Assembly (NCBI GenBank): GCA_946997215.1
Contig: CAMPUL010000009.1
Coordinates: 1-48,525 of the forward strand
DNA: 48,525 nucleotides
From: Gardnerella vaginalis
GTDB lineage: Bacteria; Actinomycetota; Actinomycetes; Actinomycetales; Bifidobacteriaceae
Direction of reading: 5' to 3'
Part shown: positions 15,343 through 24,222 of the stretch, piece after piece
Layout of the letters: every line of letters begins with the position of its first letter
Numbering within the stretch: position 1 is the stretch's first letter
The notes under the pieces: model-generated
What the model saw: only the letters and a program-made list of their open reading frames with translations
Database searches by the model: none
Told to the model about the DNA's origin: nothing
Translations under genes and position numbers: made by a program

Positions 15343-18295
15343 CAGATATTGCAACAGAAGAAGCAGCTTTACGTTTAGCAATAAATCGCAAAACGCACTT
15401 TCTTAACTCCGAAGCAATAAGCACAACCATTGAAAGTCCAAGGCACTCCACCCACTCCATAAAATCGAGTGGAACTGTGCCAAACGGGCCATTAAGGAAT
15501 GGTATATAAATTACAGCAAGCTGCAACACTACGGAAACTGCGATTGCACCCCAAAGCCAGCGATTTGCAAACAAGCCAACGAACACGCTTTGCAAATGCG
15601 AGCGAGAAGCCAAAGCATTTAGCATTTGAGCAAACACAAGAATAGTGAAGCCCATTGTGCGCGCGTGAGTCATTTGAGCTGCATGAGTTAAAACAGTTGT
15701 GGAGCGGTCTGTAAACAATCCGCCAGCCAAATGCATATCCATGCCAATCAGCGTTATAGCTGCCATAATCACGCCAATAAACACAATGTCTCCCCACATT
15801 GGCTTATCGATAACGCTATCCGTAAGCCTTCGCGGACGCCTATTCATAACATCATCCGTTTGCGGATCAACGCCCATTGCGAGCGCAGGAGCAGCGTCCG
15901 TAAGCAGATTAATCCAAAGCAATTGAGTTGCAAGAAGAGGCAGCGTAACACCTACGGAGTTTGGCTGCGTAATTCCCAAAGCGCCAGCGAAAACAACGCC
16001 ACCAAAAACGGTAAACACTTCACCAACGTTGGAACTAAGCAAATATCTCAAGAATTTACGAATATTGTCGAAAATTCCGCGACCTTCTTTAACAGCCGCG
16101 ACGATTGTAGAGAAGTTGTCATCTGCCAAAATCATCTTGGCAGATTCCTTTGTGACTTCCGTACCCGTAATGCCCATTGCAACGCCAATATCTGCCGACT
16201 TTACAGCAGGAGCATCGTTTACGCCATCGCCAGTCATAGCAACAATATTGCCTTGCCTTTGAAGCGAGGAAACAATCGCAAGCTTATGTTCTGGAGCAAC
16301 GCGCGCGTACACGCTCACTTTGCTAATCGCATCGTCGAAAGCAATATTGTCGTCATCCCTAGAAAGCAACTCGTCAAGCTCATCGCCTGTAAGCGCATGC
16401 TCATCTTTTCCAATAATGCCAAGGTCGCGAGCGATTCGAGCGGCAGTAAGTGGATGATCGCCAGTAATCATAACAGTTCGGATTCCAGCACGATGCGCTT
16501 GAGCAACGCTATCTCGAACTTCGATTCTAGGAGGATCAATAATCGCAACCATGCCGTTCCAAATTAAATCAGATTCCAAAACATCGCTTTGCTCAGCAAC
16601 ATCTGCGATTTGGCCTGCAGCATTAGAAACCATGCCGTCAACTTTAGCTAAACTATCTACGCCAAGCGGCCTATACGCCATTGCAAGCGTGCGATATGCT
16701 TCGCCAGAGAGCTTTTCCACGTTTGCAAGAATTTCTTCGCGGTCTCCTTCTGTAAGCGGACGAACAGCGCCAGCCACTGCGATTCGCGTGCAATAAGAAA
16801 GCAAAACATCTGGAGCGCCTTTAGCACAAACAATAAGATTTCCAGAATCCGAGCCATCTTTAACAACAACAGACATGCGTTTGCGCTCAGAAGTAAATGG
16901 CACTTCCGCAACGCGACTAAGATGCGCGTAACGCTTGTCTGCCTTGGTTTTGCGCGCCGCAACAATAAGCGAGACCTCGGTAGGGTCGCCAACTGGCTGC
17001 CATGCGTCAGACGATTCATTATGATGCAAGTCGCCATCGTTTGCCAAGTACCCAGATCCGAGTGCACCAATCACCTCTGTAGCTAGAGCTGGAGGAACTG
17101 CCAAATCCGCATCTAAAGAATCAAGCAAAACCATTCGTCCCTCTGGCTTATACCCACTACCCGTAAGCTGCACTTGGCCACTAGGCGTTATAACACGCTC
17201 AACAGTCATCTCATTTCGAGTTAAAGTACCAGTTTTGTCGGAGCAAATAACAGATGCGGAGCCAAGCGTTTCTACAGACGAAAGCTTTTTAACAACAGCA
17301 TGATGCTTTACCATGCGCTGAACGCCTAAAGCAAGAACAACCGTTAAAATAGCAGCCAAGCCTTCTGGAACAGCAGCAACGGCAAGAGAAACGGAAAGAA
17401 GCAAAGAATCTATAACATCTTCAATGGTGCGGAATCCTTCAAGCACCCACATAGACGCAAGCACAACGGCTGCAATAATACACACTGCGATTCCAAGAAC
17501 CTTAGATACGCGAACCATCTCTTTCTCGAGAGGAGTGGCTTCTTCTTGCGCACTAGAAAGCATATCTGCGATTTTTCCAACCTGAGTTTTCATGCCAGTA
17601 GACGTGACGATTGCGCGACCAGTGCCCTGCGTTACAGCAGTGCCATTAAACACCATGTTTGTGCGGTCTGCCAAAGATTTTGGCGAAGCTAGAGTCTCTG
17701 GACGCTTGCTAACAGCAACAGATTCTCCTGTAAGGCTTGCTTCTGCAACGCGCAAAGAAGCGGCTGCAATAAGCCTTGCATCTGCAGAAACAGCATCGCC
17801 TTCGCCAAGAACCAAAATATCTCCAGGCACAACATCCGCCGTATCTATGCGCATAACTCGCCCATCTCTAAGAACAGACGTTTGCGGAGCGCTCATTTTT
17901 GCCAGCGCTTCAACTGCTTCTTGCGCACGCGACTCTTGAATATAGCCCAAAACTGCGTTTGCTATAAGAATCACGATTATAACTATTGAGTCAAACGGCA
18001 GAACTTCGCCGCCACTTTCGCCACCATGTTGTGCGCGCTCAACAAACCATGCGATTGCGGAAATAATAGTCGCCGCTATAAGCAAGTAAACAAGCGGATC
18101 CTTAAATTGTTCGAGGAATCTCTTCCACGCTGGTGTTTTAGGAGCGCTAGCTAAAACGTTCGGGCCAAATTGTGCGAGCCTTTTAGATGCCTCGTCGCTG
18201 CTTAAACCCGTAGAAACGTTTACATTAAGCGAATTTGCAACATTTTGCACGTCTTGTAATGACGGATCTTTGGATTGATCGCTTTGATCAACCAT
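15338..18295 (-). CDS. P-type (P2A-like) calcium/cation-transporting ATPase
   Basis: Membrane pump likely exporting Ca2+ (or Mn2+). Order of parts: N-terminal cation-ATPase domain, TM1-2 (LLIAATIISAIAWFV), actuator domain with TGES, TM3-4 with the ion-site sequence AVAAVPEGLAAILTVV, phosphorylation motif DKTGT with D353, nucleotide domain (ERKRMSVVV, KGAPDVLL), hinge MTGDGVNDAPAVK, and TM5-10 with NLLTDAAPALAMGVD. The 985-residue length and C-terminal cation-ATPase domain fit the PMR1/PacL group. GGGGG lies 7 nt before the ATG. Divergent from the rRNA methyltransferase gene. Ion specificity is inferred from the PEGL and NLLTD motifs. Confidence 0.88.
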   Translation of the reverse strand: MVDQSDQSKDPSLQDVQNVANSLNVNVSTGLSSDEASKRLAQFGPNVLASAPKTPAWKRFLEQFKDPLVYLLIAATIISAIAWFVERAQHGGESGGEVLPFDSIVIIVILIANAVLGYIQESRAQEAVEALAKMSAPQTSVLRDGRVMRIDTADVVPGDILVLGEGDAVSADARLIAAASLRVAEASLTGESVAVSKRPETLASPKSLADRTNMVFNGTAVTQGTGRAIVTSTGMKTQVGKIADMLSSAQEEATPLEKEMVRVSKVLGIAVCIIAAVVLASMWVLEGFRTIEDVIDSLLLSVSLAVAAVPEGLAAILTVVLALGVQRMVKHHAVVKKLSSVETLGSASVICSDKTGTLTRNEMTVERVITPSGQVQLTGSGYKPEGRMVLLDSLDADLAVPPALATEVIGALGSGYLANDGDLHHNESSDAWQPVGDPTEVSLIVAARKTKADKRYAHLSRVAEVPFTSERKRMSVVVKDGSDSGNLIVCAKGAPDVLLSYCTRIAVAGAVRPLTEGDREEILANVEKLSGEAYRTLAMAYRPLGVDSLAKVDGMVSNAAGQIADVAEQSDVLESDLIWNGMVAIIDPPRIEVRDSVAQAHRAGIRTVMITGDHPLTAARIARDLGIIGKDEHALTGDELDELLSRDDDNIAFDDAISKVSVYARVAPEHKLAIVSSLQRQGNIVAMTGDGVNDAPAVKSADIGVAMGITGTEVTKESAKMILADDNFSTIVAAVKEGRGIFDNIRKFLRYLLSSNVGEVFTVFGGVVFAGALGITQPNSVGVTLPLLATQLLWINLLTDAAPALAMGVDPQTDDVMNRRPRRLTDSVIDKPMWGDIVFIGVIMAAITLIGMDMHLAGGLFTDRSTTVLTHAAQMTHARTMGFTILVFAQMLNALASRSHLQSVFVGLFANRWLWGAIAVSVVLQLAVIYIPFLNGPFGTVPLDFMEWVECLGLSMVVLIASELRKCVLRFIAKRKAASSVAISA

Positions 18296-18429
18296 ATTTT
18301 CCCCCTTGGGAGCGCCGCGGAGTAGTCAACAATCAAGATTTATGCAAAGTTGACTCAAAATCTCGATTATTGCGCGGTTGTGGATTATTGCAATAACAAT
18401 AATTTGCAATAATTAAGTACCGTTCTATT

Positions 18430-19479
18430 ATGCCACATAAAGCGCCAAATACTAATGCCTCGGGGGCATGTGAAAATAAGAATATGGCTATGAAAAAAGG
18501 ACCGACCAAGGGGTCGGGTGGAAAACATCGTAATGCATTGCGCGGCAAGGGGCCTACACCTAAGGCAGAAGATCGCGTTTACCATAAAGCTTATTTCGCT
18601 AAAAAAGCTGCGATTAAGCGCACGTTTGCAGATCCGCGTTTGGCAGCTAGACGCAGAGTAGATAAGTTGGGCACAGATAGCGACGAGTTGGTAATCGGGC
18701 GAAATGCAGCTCTTGAAGCTTTGCGCGTAGGCGTTCCTAGCACGCAGCTTTACGTGGCAAATCGCATTGAGCACGACGATCGCACGCGCGAAATCGTTAA
18801 GCTTGCTGGCATGCAAGGCTTGCGACTTTTGGAGGCGGATCGCCTAGAGATGGATCGCATTGCTCACAGCACTAATCATCAGGGCATTATTTTAAAGGTG
18901 CAACCTTATCAATACTCTTCGTTGCAAGAGCTTGTTGATCGCGCAGAAAAGAAGGCTCGCGCTATGGAGGCAGCGGATTCTGCATCTGCACGCATTAACG
19001 CACGCCCATTGTTTATAGCGCTAGATGGCGTTACCGATCCGCAAAATCTTGGTGCTGTTATTCGATCTGCAGCCGCTTTTGGCGCAAATGGCGTAATTTT
19101 GCCAGAACGCAGAAGCGCATCTGTTACGGCTGCCGCTTGGAAGGTTTCTGCAGGAGCCGCAGCGCACTTGCCTGTTGCTCGAGTTGTGAATTTAAACAAG
19201 GCGATTCAAGGTTTGCGCGAGCGTGGATGGTACGCGATTGGCCTGGATGGCGGCGGAGACAAGCTTGTTGGCGAAACTGGTTTTGAAACAGATCCGCTTG
19301 TTGTAGTTCTTGGAAGCGAAGGCAAGGGCATGAGTCGCCTAACGCGTGAAGCTTGCGATGCTATTGCTGGAATCCCAATCTCTAGCGCTGTTGAATCGCT
19401 TAACGCATCCGTTGCAGCTGGAATCAGCTTGTATGCTGTTGCTAATGCGCGTAGGCTTGCCGCTTTAAGTCAAAATTAG
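18430..19479 (+). CDS. rlmB: SpoU/TrmH-family rRNA (guanosine-2'-O) methyltransferase (RlmB-like)
   Basis: 2'-O-methylates a guanosine of 23S rRNA with S-adenosylmethionine. A basic N-terminal extension (KKGPTKGSGGKHRNALRGKG) is followed by the substrate-binding domain (VIGRNAALEALR) and the trefoil-knot catalytic domain with its three motifs: DPQNLGAVIRSAAAFGANG, VVVLGSEGKGMSRL and IPISSAVESLNASVAAGISL. The ATG at 18430 has no ribosome site; ATGs at 18484 and 18490 (MAMKKGPTKG) match the start of related proteins better, so the true protein may be 18-20 residues shorter. Target guanosine is assumed from the family. Confidence 0.88.
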   Translation: MPHKAPNTNASGACENKNMAMKKGPTKGSGGKHRNALRGKGPTPKAEDRVYHKAYFAKKAAIKRTFADPRLAARRRVDKLGTDSDELVIGRNAALEALRVGVPSTQLYVANRIEHDDRTREIVKLAGMQGLRLLEADRLEMDRIAHSTNHQGIILKVQPYQYSSLQELVDRAEKKARAMEAADSASARINARPLFIALDGVTDPQNLGAVIRSAAAFGANGVILPERRSASVTAAAWKVSAGAAAHLPVARVVNLNKAIQGLRERGWYAIGLDGGGDKLVGETGFETDPLVVVLGSEGKGMSRLTREACDAIAGIPISSAVESLNASVAAGISLYAVANARRLAALSQN

Positions 19480-19525
19480 CAATTGCATTGCGATTAAGAG
19501 TATTGCGATTTAAGAGTTAACGGTA

Positions 19526-21286
19526 ATGCGAATGCGGATTTTTAAGACACGCAATTTACGCAATTTACAAAGCTCACATAACGCGCGCACATTGGCACTG
19601 CTTTTGGCTTTTGTTCTATACATTGCGATTATTGCAATCGTAATGTGTTTCCACGAACCTTGGTTTGACGAAGCTCAAAGCTGGCTGATTGCGCGCGATT
19701 CGCCAATCGCAAGCATTTTTAGCGTTAGACCGCATTACGAGGGTCACCCTCCTTTTTGGAATCTTTTACTTGCGATTGCAGCTAAAAGTGGCGTTCCATA
19801 CGAGTTTGGGATTAAGGGAATTCAGCTGATTTGCGCAAGCCTACTTGGTGCGTGGCTTATTTTTAAATCGCCTTTTAAGCGCACAAGCAGCCTGGCAACT
19901 TTTCTTATTCCGTTTACTTATTTTGCTTGCTTCCAATACGGAGTTACATCGCGACCATACGCTTTGCTTTGCTTAAGCTTGCTAGTAGCGGCACATTACT
20001 GGAATAGTGCGGATTCTAAGACTTCTAGCGCTTGCAAACTTGCGATTAGTCTTATGTTTATGTGCTTGCTTAGCGTGTATGGAATCGCGTTTGCTGCAGG
20101 ATTTACAATTGCTTGGATTTGGCGAGTTTTTAGCAAAAATATTAACGAAAACCTTAACGAAGATCTTAGCAAAACTCGCAATAAAACTCTTAATTTTAGT
20201 GCCATTTTTCACGCGATTAAAACAACAATCTCATCAAATTTGGCGCAACTTATATCTTGGGGATTAATCGCCATTTTTGGCGTTGCAAACCTTGCTCTTG
20301 CATGGCCCGCAAAAAATGCGTTCGCCACTCGCGCAACAATTGATGGCAATTCAACAATCGCAAAATGCTTCGCTTTTATATTTGTAATGCCTTCCGAAAG
20401 CATGTTTACAAGCTTTTACGGCGATATTTCAATGCGAAGAATGCCTTTTGACTTTTTGCCAATTGCAATATGCACGCTGTTTAGCCTTGCGATTTGGGCA
20501 TTTGCAATTAGAATCGCCAAGCGCAGAAAACTTCTTGCGGTTCTTGTAATCCCTTATCTCGTTCTTACAATCGTAGCTGTTCGCTATTTTACGCTTCACC
20601 ACGCAGGTCTAATCTTTGTATTTTTGCTAGCTGTGCTTTGGATAAGTCACATTAAAGAGCCGCTTAGCAGCAAGGACATTCCTGCGATTTTTGTTAAAAT
20701 CGCCCCTACTAAATTCAGATTTATAAAAAACAAAGCTTTGAAAATCAACGTGCTGATTTCAATAATTCTTGCGCCAAGCTTAATTTGGAACGCGTTTGCT
20801 TGCGTAAACGACATTCTGTTTGACTACTCGCCTTCTAGAGCTGTAGCGCAATACATATCTAGTAATCACTTGCAAAATAAGCGTTTTGTAGCATCTTGGC
20901 TCCATAATTACGAGCAGGTTGACGAAAGTGGAAACGTTATTTCGCACGAAGAAATCGACACTCACCAATATTCGTGGCTTTTAATAGGTGCAAATCCTTA
21001 TTTTTCTAAGAATCTTATAGATTGTGCATACAAAAACAAGACTTTTATAACAAATGAAAGCTCGTCTGCAAATCAGCAAGAAAAAGAGTTGGCAGCGTGC
21101 GCTGCAAAGGGCGAGCCAGAATTTTTTGTTAGCGAATCCAGCCAGCCGTGGTACTACTTCTTGGCATTAAACTACAACATTTCGCACTACAACGCACACA
21201 CTGTTTCCAACGTTAAAACATCTTGGAAAGCTCTTGTTTGGGAAAGCACTGCCACTATTTACGAGCGAAAATCGAACATAAAATAA
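19526..21286 (+). CDS. Polytopic membrane protein, GT-C-type glycosyltransferase-like
   Basis: Not assigned to a named family with certainty. It has an N-terminal TM helix (LALLLAFVLYIAIIAIVMCF) followed at once by HEPWFDEAQSWLIARDS, an acidic DE motif in the first outside loop. About ten further hydrophobic segments follow, then an outside C-terminal domain of about 130 residues with scattered cysteines. An acidic motif after TM1 is the hallmark of GT-C transferases using polyprenyl-linked sugars. A charged, Asn/Lys-rich insert (KNINENLNEDLSKTRNKTL) sits in a cytoplasmic loop. It follows rlmB by 46 bp and converges on the nitroreductase gene. A role in decorating surface proteins or polymers is inference. 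Confidence 0.6.
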   Translation: MRMRIFKTRNLRNLQSSHNARTLALLLAFVLYIAIIAIVMCFHEPWFDEAQSWLIARDSPIASIFSVRPHYEGHPPFWNLLLAIAAKSGVPYEFGIKGIQLICASLLGAWLIFKSPFKRTSSLATFLIPFTYFACFQYGVTSRPYALLCLSLLVAAHYWNSADSKTSSACKLAISLMFMCLLSVYGIAFAAGFTIAWIWRVFSKNINENLNEDLSKTRNKTLNFSAIFHAIKTTISSNLAQLISWGLIAIFGVANLALAWPAKNAFATRATIDGNSTIAKCFAFIFVMPSESMFTSFYGDISMRRMPFDFLPIAICTLFSLAIWAFAIRIAKRRKLLAVLVIPYLVLTIVAVRYFTLHHAGLIFVFLLAVLWISHIKEPLSSKDIPAIFVKIAPTKFRFIKNKALKINVLISIILAPSLIWNAFACVNDILFDYSPSRAVAQYISSNHLQNKRFVASWLHNYEQVDESGNVISHEEIDTHQYSWLLIGANPYFSKNLIDCAYKNKTFITNESSSANQQEKELAACAAKGEPEFFVSESSQPWYYFLALNYNISHYNAHTVSNVKTSWKALVWESTATIYERKSNIK

Positions 21287-21291
21287 GCAAA

Positions 21292-21345
21292 AGCGGTTGT
21301 TTAGCAATCACTAAGCAATAAACTTAGCAACCGCTAAACAACCGC
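21292..21345. terminator. Bidirectional terminator-like repeat region
   Basis: GCGGTTGTTTA (21293-21303) pairs perfectly with TAAACAACCGC (21335-21345). An alternative pairing uses CAACCGCT at 21328-21335. Three AACCGC copies lie within 30 bp. It sits between the convergent stops of the membrane protein and the nitroreductase. Confidence 0.6.
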
Positions 21346-21355
21346 CAAACAACCG

Positions 21356-22066
21356 CTACAGCAGCTCAATCTTTGGATGCTCGGCTCTAAACTCGTTCGT
21401 ATGCGAATCGCTAGCATACCCAAGCGCAAATCCAGTTAAAAGCTCCATGTTTTCCGGAACGTCAAACTCCGCATCCAATGGGCTCCGCCAAGTTGCCAAA
21501 ACACCAAGTGGGCAAGAGTCAACACCTAAATCTTTAGCAGCAAGAAACAGCGTTTGCAGCATAAGGCCAGCGTCCATTGCAGCAAATGGCATAAAATCGC
21601 GCCTAGCTAAAACAAAGCCAATAACGGGCGCTCCAAAAGCCTCGAAATTCCTGCGCGTATGGGCGTTCCTGGCTGCAAAATCGTGCCTTTCAATTCCTAA
21701 ATGCGAATATAACGCTAGACCGAGTTTAGCGCTTCGCTGCTTTAGATCGTCGGGATACGGCTTTGCAACAGGAACGTCGCCATTAGGCGCTGACTCTTGA
21801 GCAAACTGAGCGCGCTCAGATTCGCTCAAACTCTTATCTTTGGCTTTAAGCATTGCATTGCACTTATCTAAATAAGCTTTTACAATGTTGTCTTTTTTGC
21901 TGCCTTGCGCAATCGCAAGCGCGTAAGCTCTTGTGTTGCTCCAGCTTGGTGCAAGAGAAGCAGTGTGCAATATTGACTCTAAAACGTTTTGCTCAATCGG
22001 CTTGTTCAAAAAGTCGCGTGCAGAAAACCGCTCCGATGCAAGTTGACTAAAATCTTTGTAAGTCAT
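21356..22066 (-). CDS. Nitroreductase-family FMN oxidoreductase
   Basis: Flavin-dependent reductase of nitro compounds or quinones. Seen: N-terminal FMN-phosphate segment ERFSARDFLNKP, the APSWSNTRAYALAIA segment, the dimer-interface region, and LGVDSCPLGVLATWR near the C-terminus. 236 residues is slightly long for the family. Its ATG is 9 bp after the htrA stop and lacks a strong ribosome site, implying cotranscription and coupled translation. Physiological substrate unknown; related enzymes activate nitroimidazole drugs, but that cannot be inferred here. Confidence 0.85.
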   Translation of the reverse strand: MTYKDFSQLASERFSARDFLNKPIEQNVLESILHTASLAPSWSNTRAYALAIAQGSKKDNIVKAYLDKCNAMLKAKDKSLSESERAQFAQESAPNGDVPVAKPYPDDLKQRSAKLGLALYSHLGIERHDFAARNAHTRRNFEAFGAPVIGFVLARRDFMPFAAMDAGLMLQTLFLAAKDLGVDSCPLGVLATWRSPLDAEFDVPENMELLTGFALGYASDSHTNEFRAEHPKIELL

Positions 22067-22075
22067 GGTATCAGT

Positions 22076-23929
22076 TTACCAAAAACCGAATGGGTCAAAA
22101 ATGCCACCGTCGTCGGAATCGTCGTCTCCGCCTCTAGGAAGCTGATCCAAAGTGTCGTCGTCATCATCCGAAGAATCGCCACCACTTCCATTCTGGCTCT
22201 TCTTATCGGAAGAATCAGGCTTCTTGTTGCTGCGCTTTCTTAGCGAGCGAGGATCTTGACGAGTTGCTCCATTAACCGCAGCTTCTTCTTGGTTAAACTT
22301 GACTGTTAGATTTACAGTTCCATTACCGCGAACAACCGTTATTGTTGCTTTATCTCCCAAAGCGGTAGCGCGCACAAATCCAAGCAGCGAGTAGTTGCTT
22401 GTAACAGACTTGCCATTAAACGCTACGATTGTATCTCCAGCACGCATTCCACCTTTTGCAGCAGGAGCACCAGGAGTTACAGAGGCCACTTGAGCGCCGC
22501 CACGCGTAATGTTATTTTGCGTTACATTTACGCTTTTAACCATGATTCCAAGAGCAACGTGCTTTACGGAACCGTTCTTAATGATTTCGTTTACTACGCG
22601 CTTAACAAGGTTAGAAGGAATAGCAAAGCCGATTCCAATAGAACCTGCTGTGCCACCTCTTGCAGAAGTTGCAGCAATAGACGAGTTAATACCAATCACT
22701 TTTCCAGAAGCGTCGAAAGTTGGGCCGCCCGAATTACCTGGGTTGATTGCTGCATCAATTTGCACAGCGTTTGTAACGATTTCCGAACGACTTTGATCGT
22801 CCATAACAGAAACTGGTCGATTAAGCGCAGATACAATACCCGTTGTAGCAGTATCGTCATATCCAAGTGGATTTCCGATTGCCATTACTGGCTGGCCAAC
22901 CGCGAGCGCGTCCGAATCCGCAAAATCAACTGGCTTTACGCTGCTTGGCAATCCATCTACTTTAAGCACAGCCAAATCGGTAGTTTTATCGGTTCCAACA
23001 AGCTTTGCCTTATAAATCTGACCATTAGAAAGCGTTACTTGAAGCTGTTGCATTCCAGCAATAACGTGATTGTTTGTAACAACATGACCTTGCTTGTCGA
23101 TTATTGCGCCAGAGCCTTTGCTCATGTTTTTGCTATTGCGCGCCTGAATAGACACAACTCCGCCAGAAACGTTTTTAGCAACCGAGCGCCAATCTGGAGC
23201 CTGACCGCCTTTTATTACGGCTGTTCCTTTTGAAGGACTTTGCGCACCCACATCTGCAAGTGTTCCCGCGCCTGGAATAGGGATCAAGCCTTGAGTAAGA
23301 ACAAACGCCATTACAACAACGCACACAATTGCAGAAACAATGGACGACACAATTGCCACCATTATTGTTGAGTTTTCTTTAGACTCCGCCTTAAATCCGC
23401 GCTTTTTATAAACCACATTTGGATTTTGGCTTGGCGATTGATTTGGCGATTGATTTGAAGCTTCAGCAGGCTGACTTTCCGCGCTACTATCCGCGCTATT
23501 ATCATCGCTATTATCCGCGCTCAAATCGTAAGGATTGCCGAATCTAGTTTGCTTTTGCTCTCCATTACTATTATATGGATCGCCATATGGCAAAAATGGG
23601 TTATCTAAATCGTTGCCATATTCTGATTTCTCATAATCACGGCTATTTGCGCCATTCGCTACACTTGCACCACTCGCGCCACTTTGCTCTTGATTTTGCA
23701 ACGATTCGCCAGAATTATTAGAATCACCGCTATTTTTATTTGCATCACTATTAGCATCGCCAGCATCTACAGGGCCATACGCTCCGTATTCGGGAGCTGG
23801 TCTATAAATCTGCTCTGGCTCCACATGATTTTCCTGCGCGCGCGTTGGCTCCGATTGGCTTTGTGAAGCATTGCCATTTTGCTCTTCACTAGAATCGTAG
23901 GCCTTAGAATCGTAAATATCGTCAGCCAT
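22076..23929 (-). CDS. htrA: Membrane-anchored HtrA/DegP-like serine protease with PDZ domain
   Basis: Degrades or refolds damaged proteins outside the membrane. Architecture: about 190 residues of disordered, Asn/Ser/Asp/Gln-rich cytoplasmic region, one TM helix (MVAIVSSIVSAIVCVVVMAF), then a trypsin-like domain with triad H288 (NNHVIAG), D318 (TTDLAVLKVD) and S400 (GNSGGP). A PDZ domain follows (GIMVKSVNV...GAPAAKGGMRAGDTIVAFNG). The tail is unusual: basic (RSLRKRSNKK), then very acidic (DDDDDTLDQL, DDDSDDGG), ending FDPFGFW. AGGAGG lies before the ATG. Divergent from tgt across a 293-bp AT-rich region; cotranscribed with the nitroreductase. Confidence 0.92.
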   Translation of the reverse strand: MADDIYDSKAYDSSEEQNGNASQSQSEPTRAQENHVEPEQIYRPAPEYGAYGPVDAGDANSDANKNSGDSNNSGESLQNQEQSGASGASVANGANSRDYEKSEYGNDLDNPFLPYGDPYNSNGEQKQTRFGNPYDLSADNSDDNSADSSAESQPAEASNQSPNQSPSQNPNVVYKKRGFKAESKENSTIMVAIVSSIVSAIVCVVVMAFVLTQGLIPIPGAGTLADVGAQSPSKGTAVIKGGQAPDWRSVAKNVSGGVVSIQARNSKNMSKGSGAIIDKQGHVVTNNHVIAGMQQLQVTLSNGQIYKAKLVGTDKTTDLAVLKVDGLPSSVKPVDFADSDALAVGQPVMAIGNPLGYDDTATTGIVSALNRPVSVMDDQSRSEIVTNAVQIDAAINPGNSGGPTFDASGKVIGINSSIAATSARGGTAGSIGIGFAIPSNLVKRVVNEIIKNGSVKHVALGIMVKSVNVTQNNITRGGAQVASVTPGAPAAKGGMRAGDTIVAFNGKSVTSNYSLLGFVRATALGDKATITVVRGNGTVNLTVKFNQEEAAVNGATRQDPRSLRKRSNKKPDSSDKKSQNGSGGDSSDDDDDTLDQLPRGGDDDSDDGGIFDPFGFW

Positions 23930-24222
23930 TAATCCTCCTTAAATCTTTTACAAAGAATACTCTAATCTGATTACACAAATTCATACAAGTTAATATGCAA
24001 TTAATATGCAATTTTTACAAAATTTTGCGTTTACAATACGAGTTAATCGTGCCGCTCTTAAAATTACCTGAATATTTAGCAGTATAAATGCCGTATAAAT
24101 ACCATATATAACCCATAAATTAGCTAGCTATTTTTATAAAAATTATAAAAACACGTAAAATTTAACGAACGGCTGCTTGCGACTTTTCCGCGCGCAACAA
24201 CGCAATTTATGCGCGTATCGTC

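Noticed and set aside
15731..16567. 278-codon plus-strand frame inside the Ca2+-type ATPase gene
   Set aside because: Antisense shadow of a gene with complete P-type ATPase motifs; composition is His/Asn-rich and not protein-like.
18385..18816. 143-codon minus-strand frame opposite the rRNA methyltransferase start
   Set aside because: Antisense shadow without domain or ribosome site.
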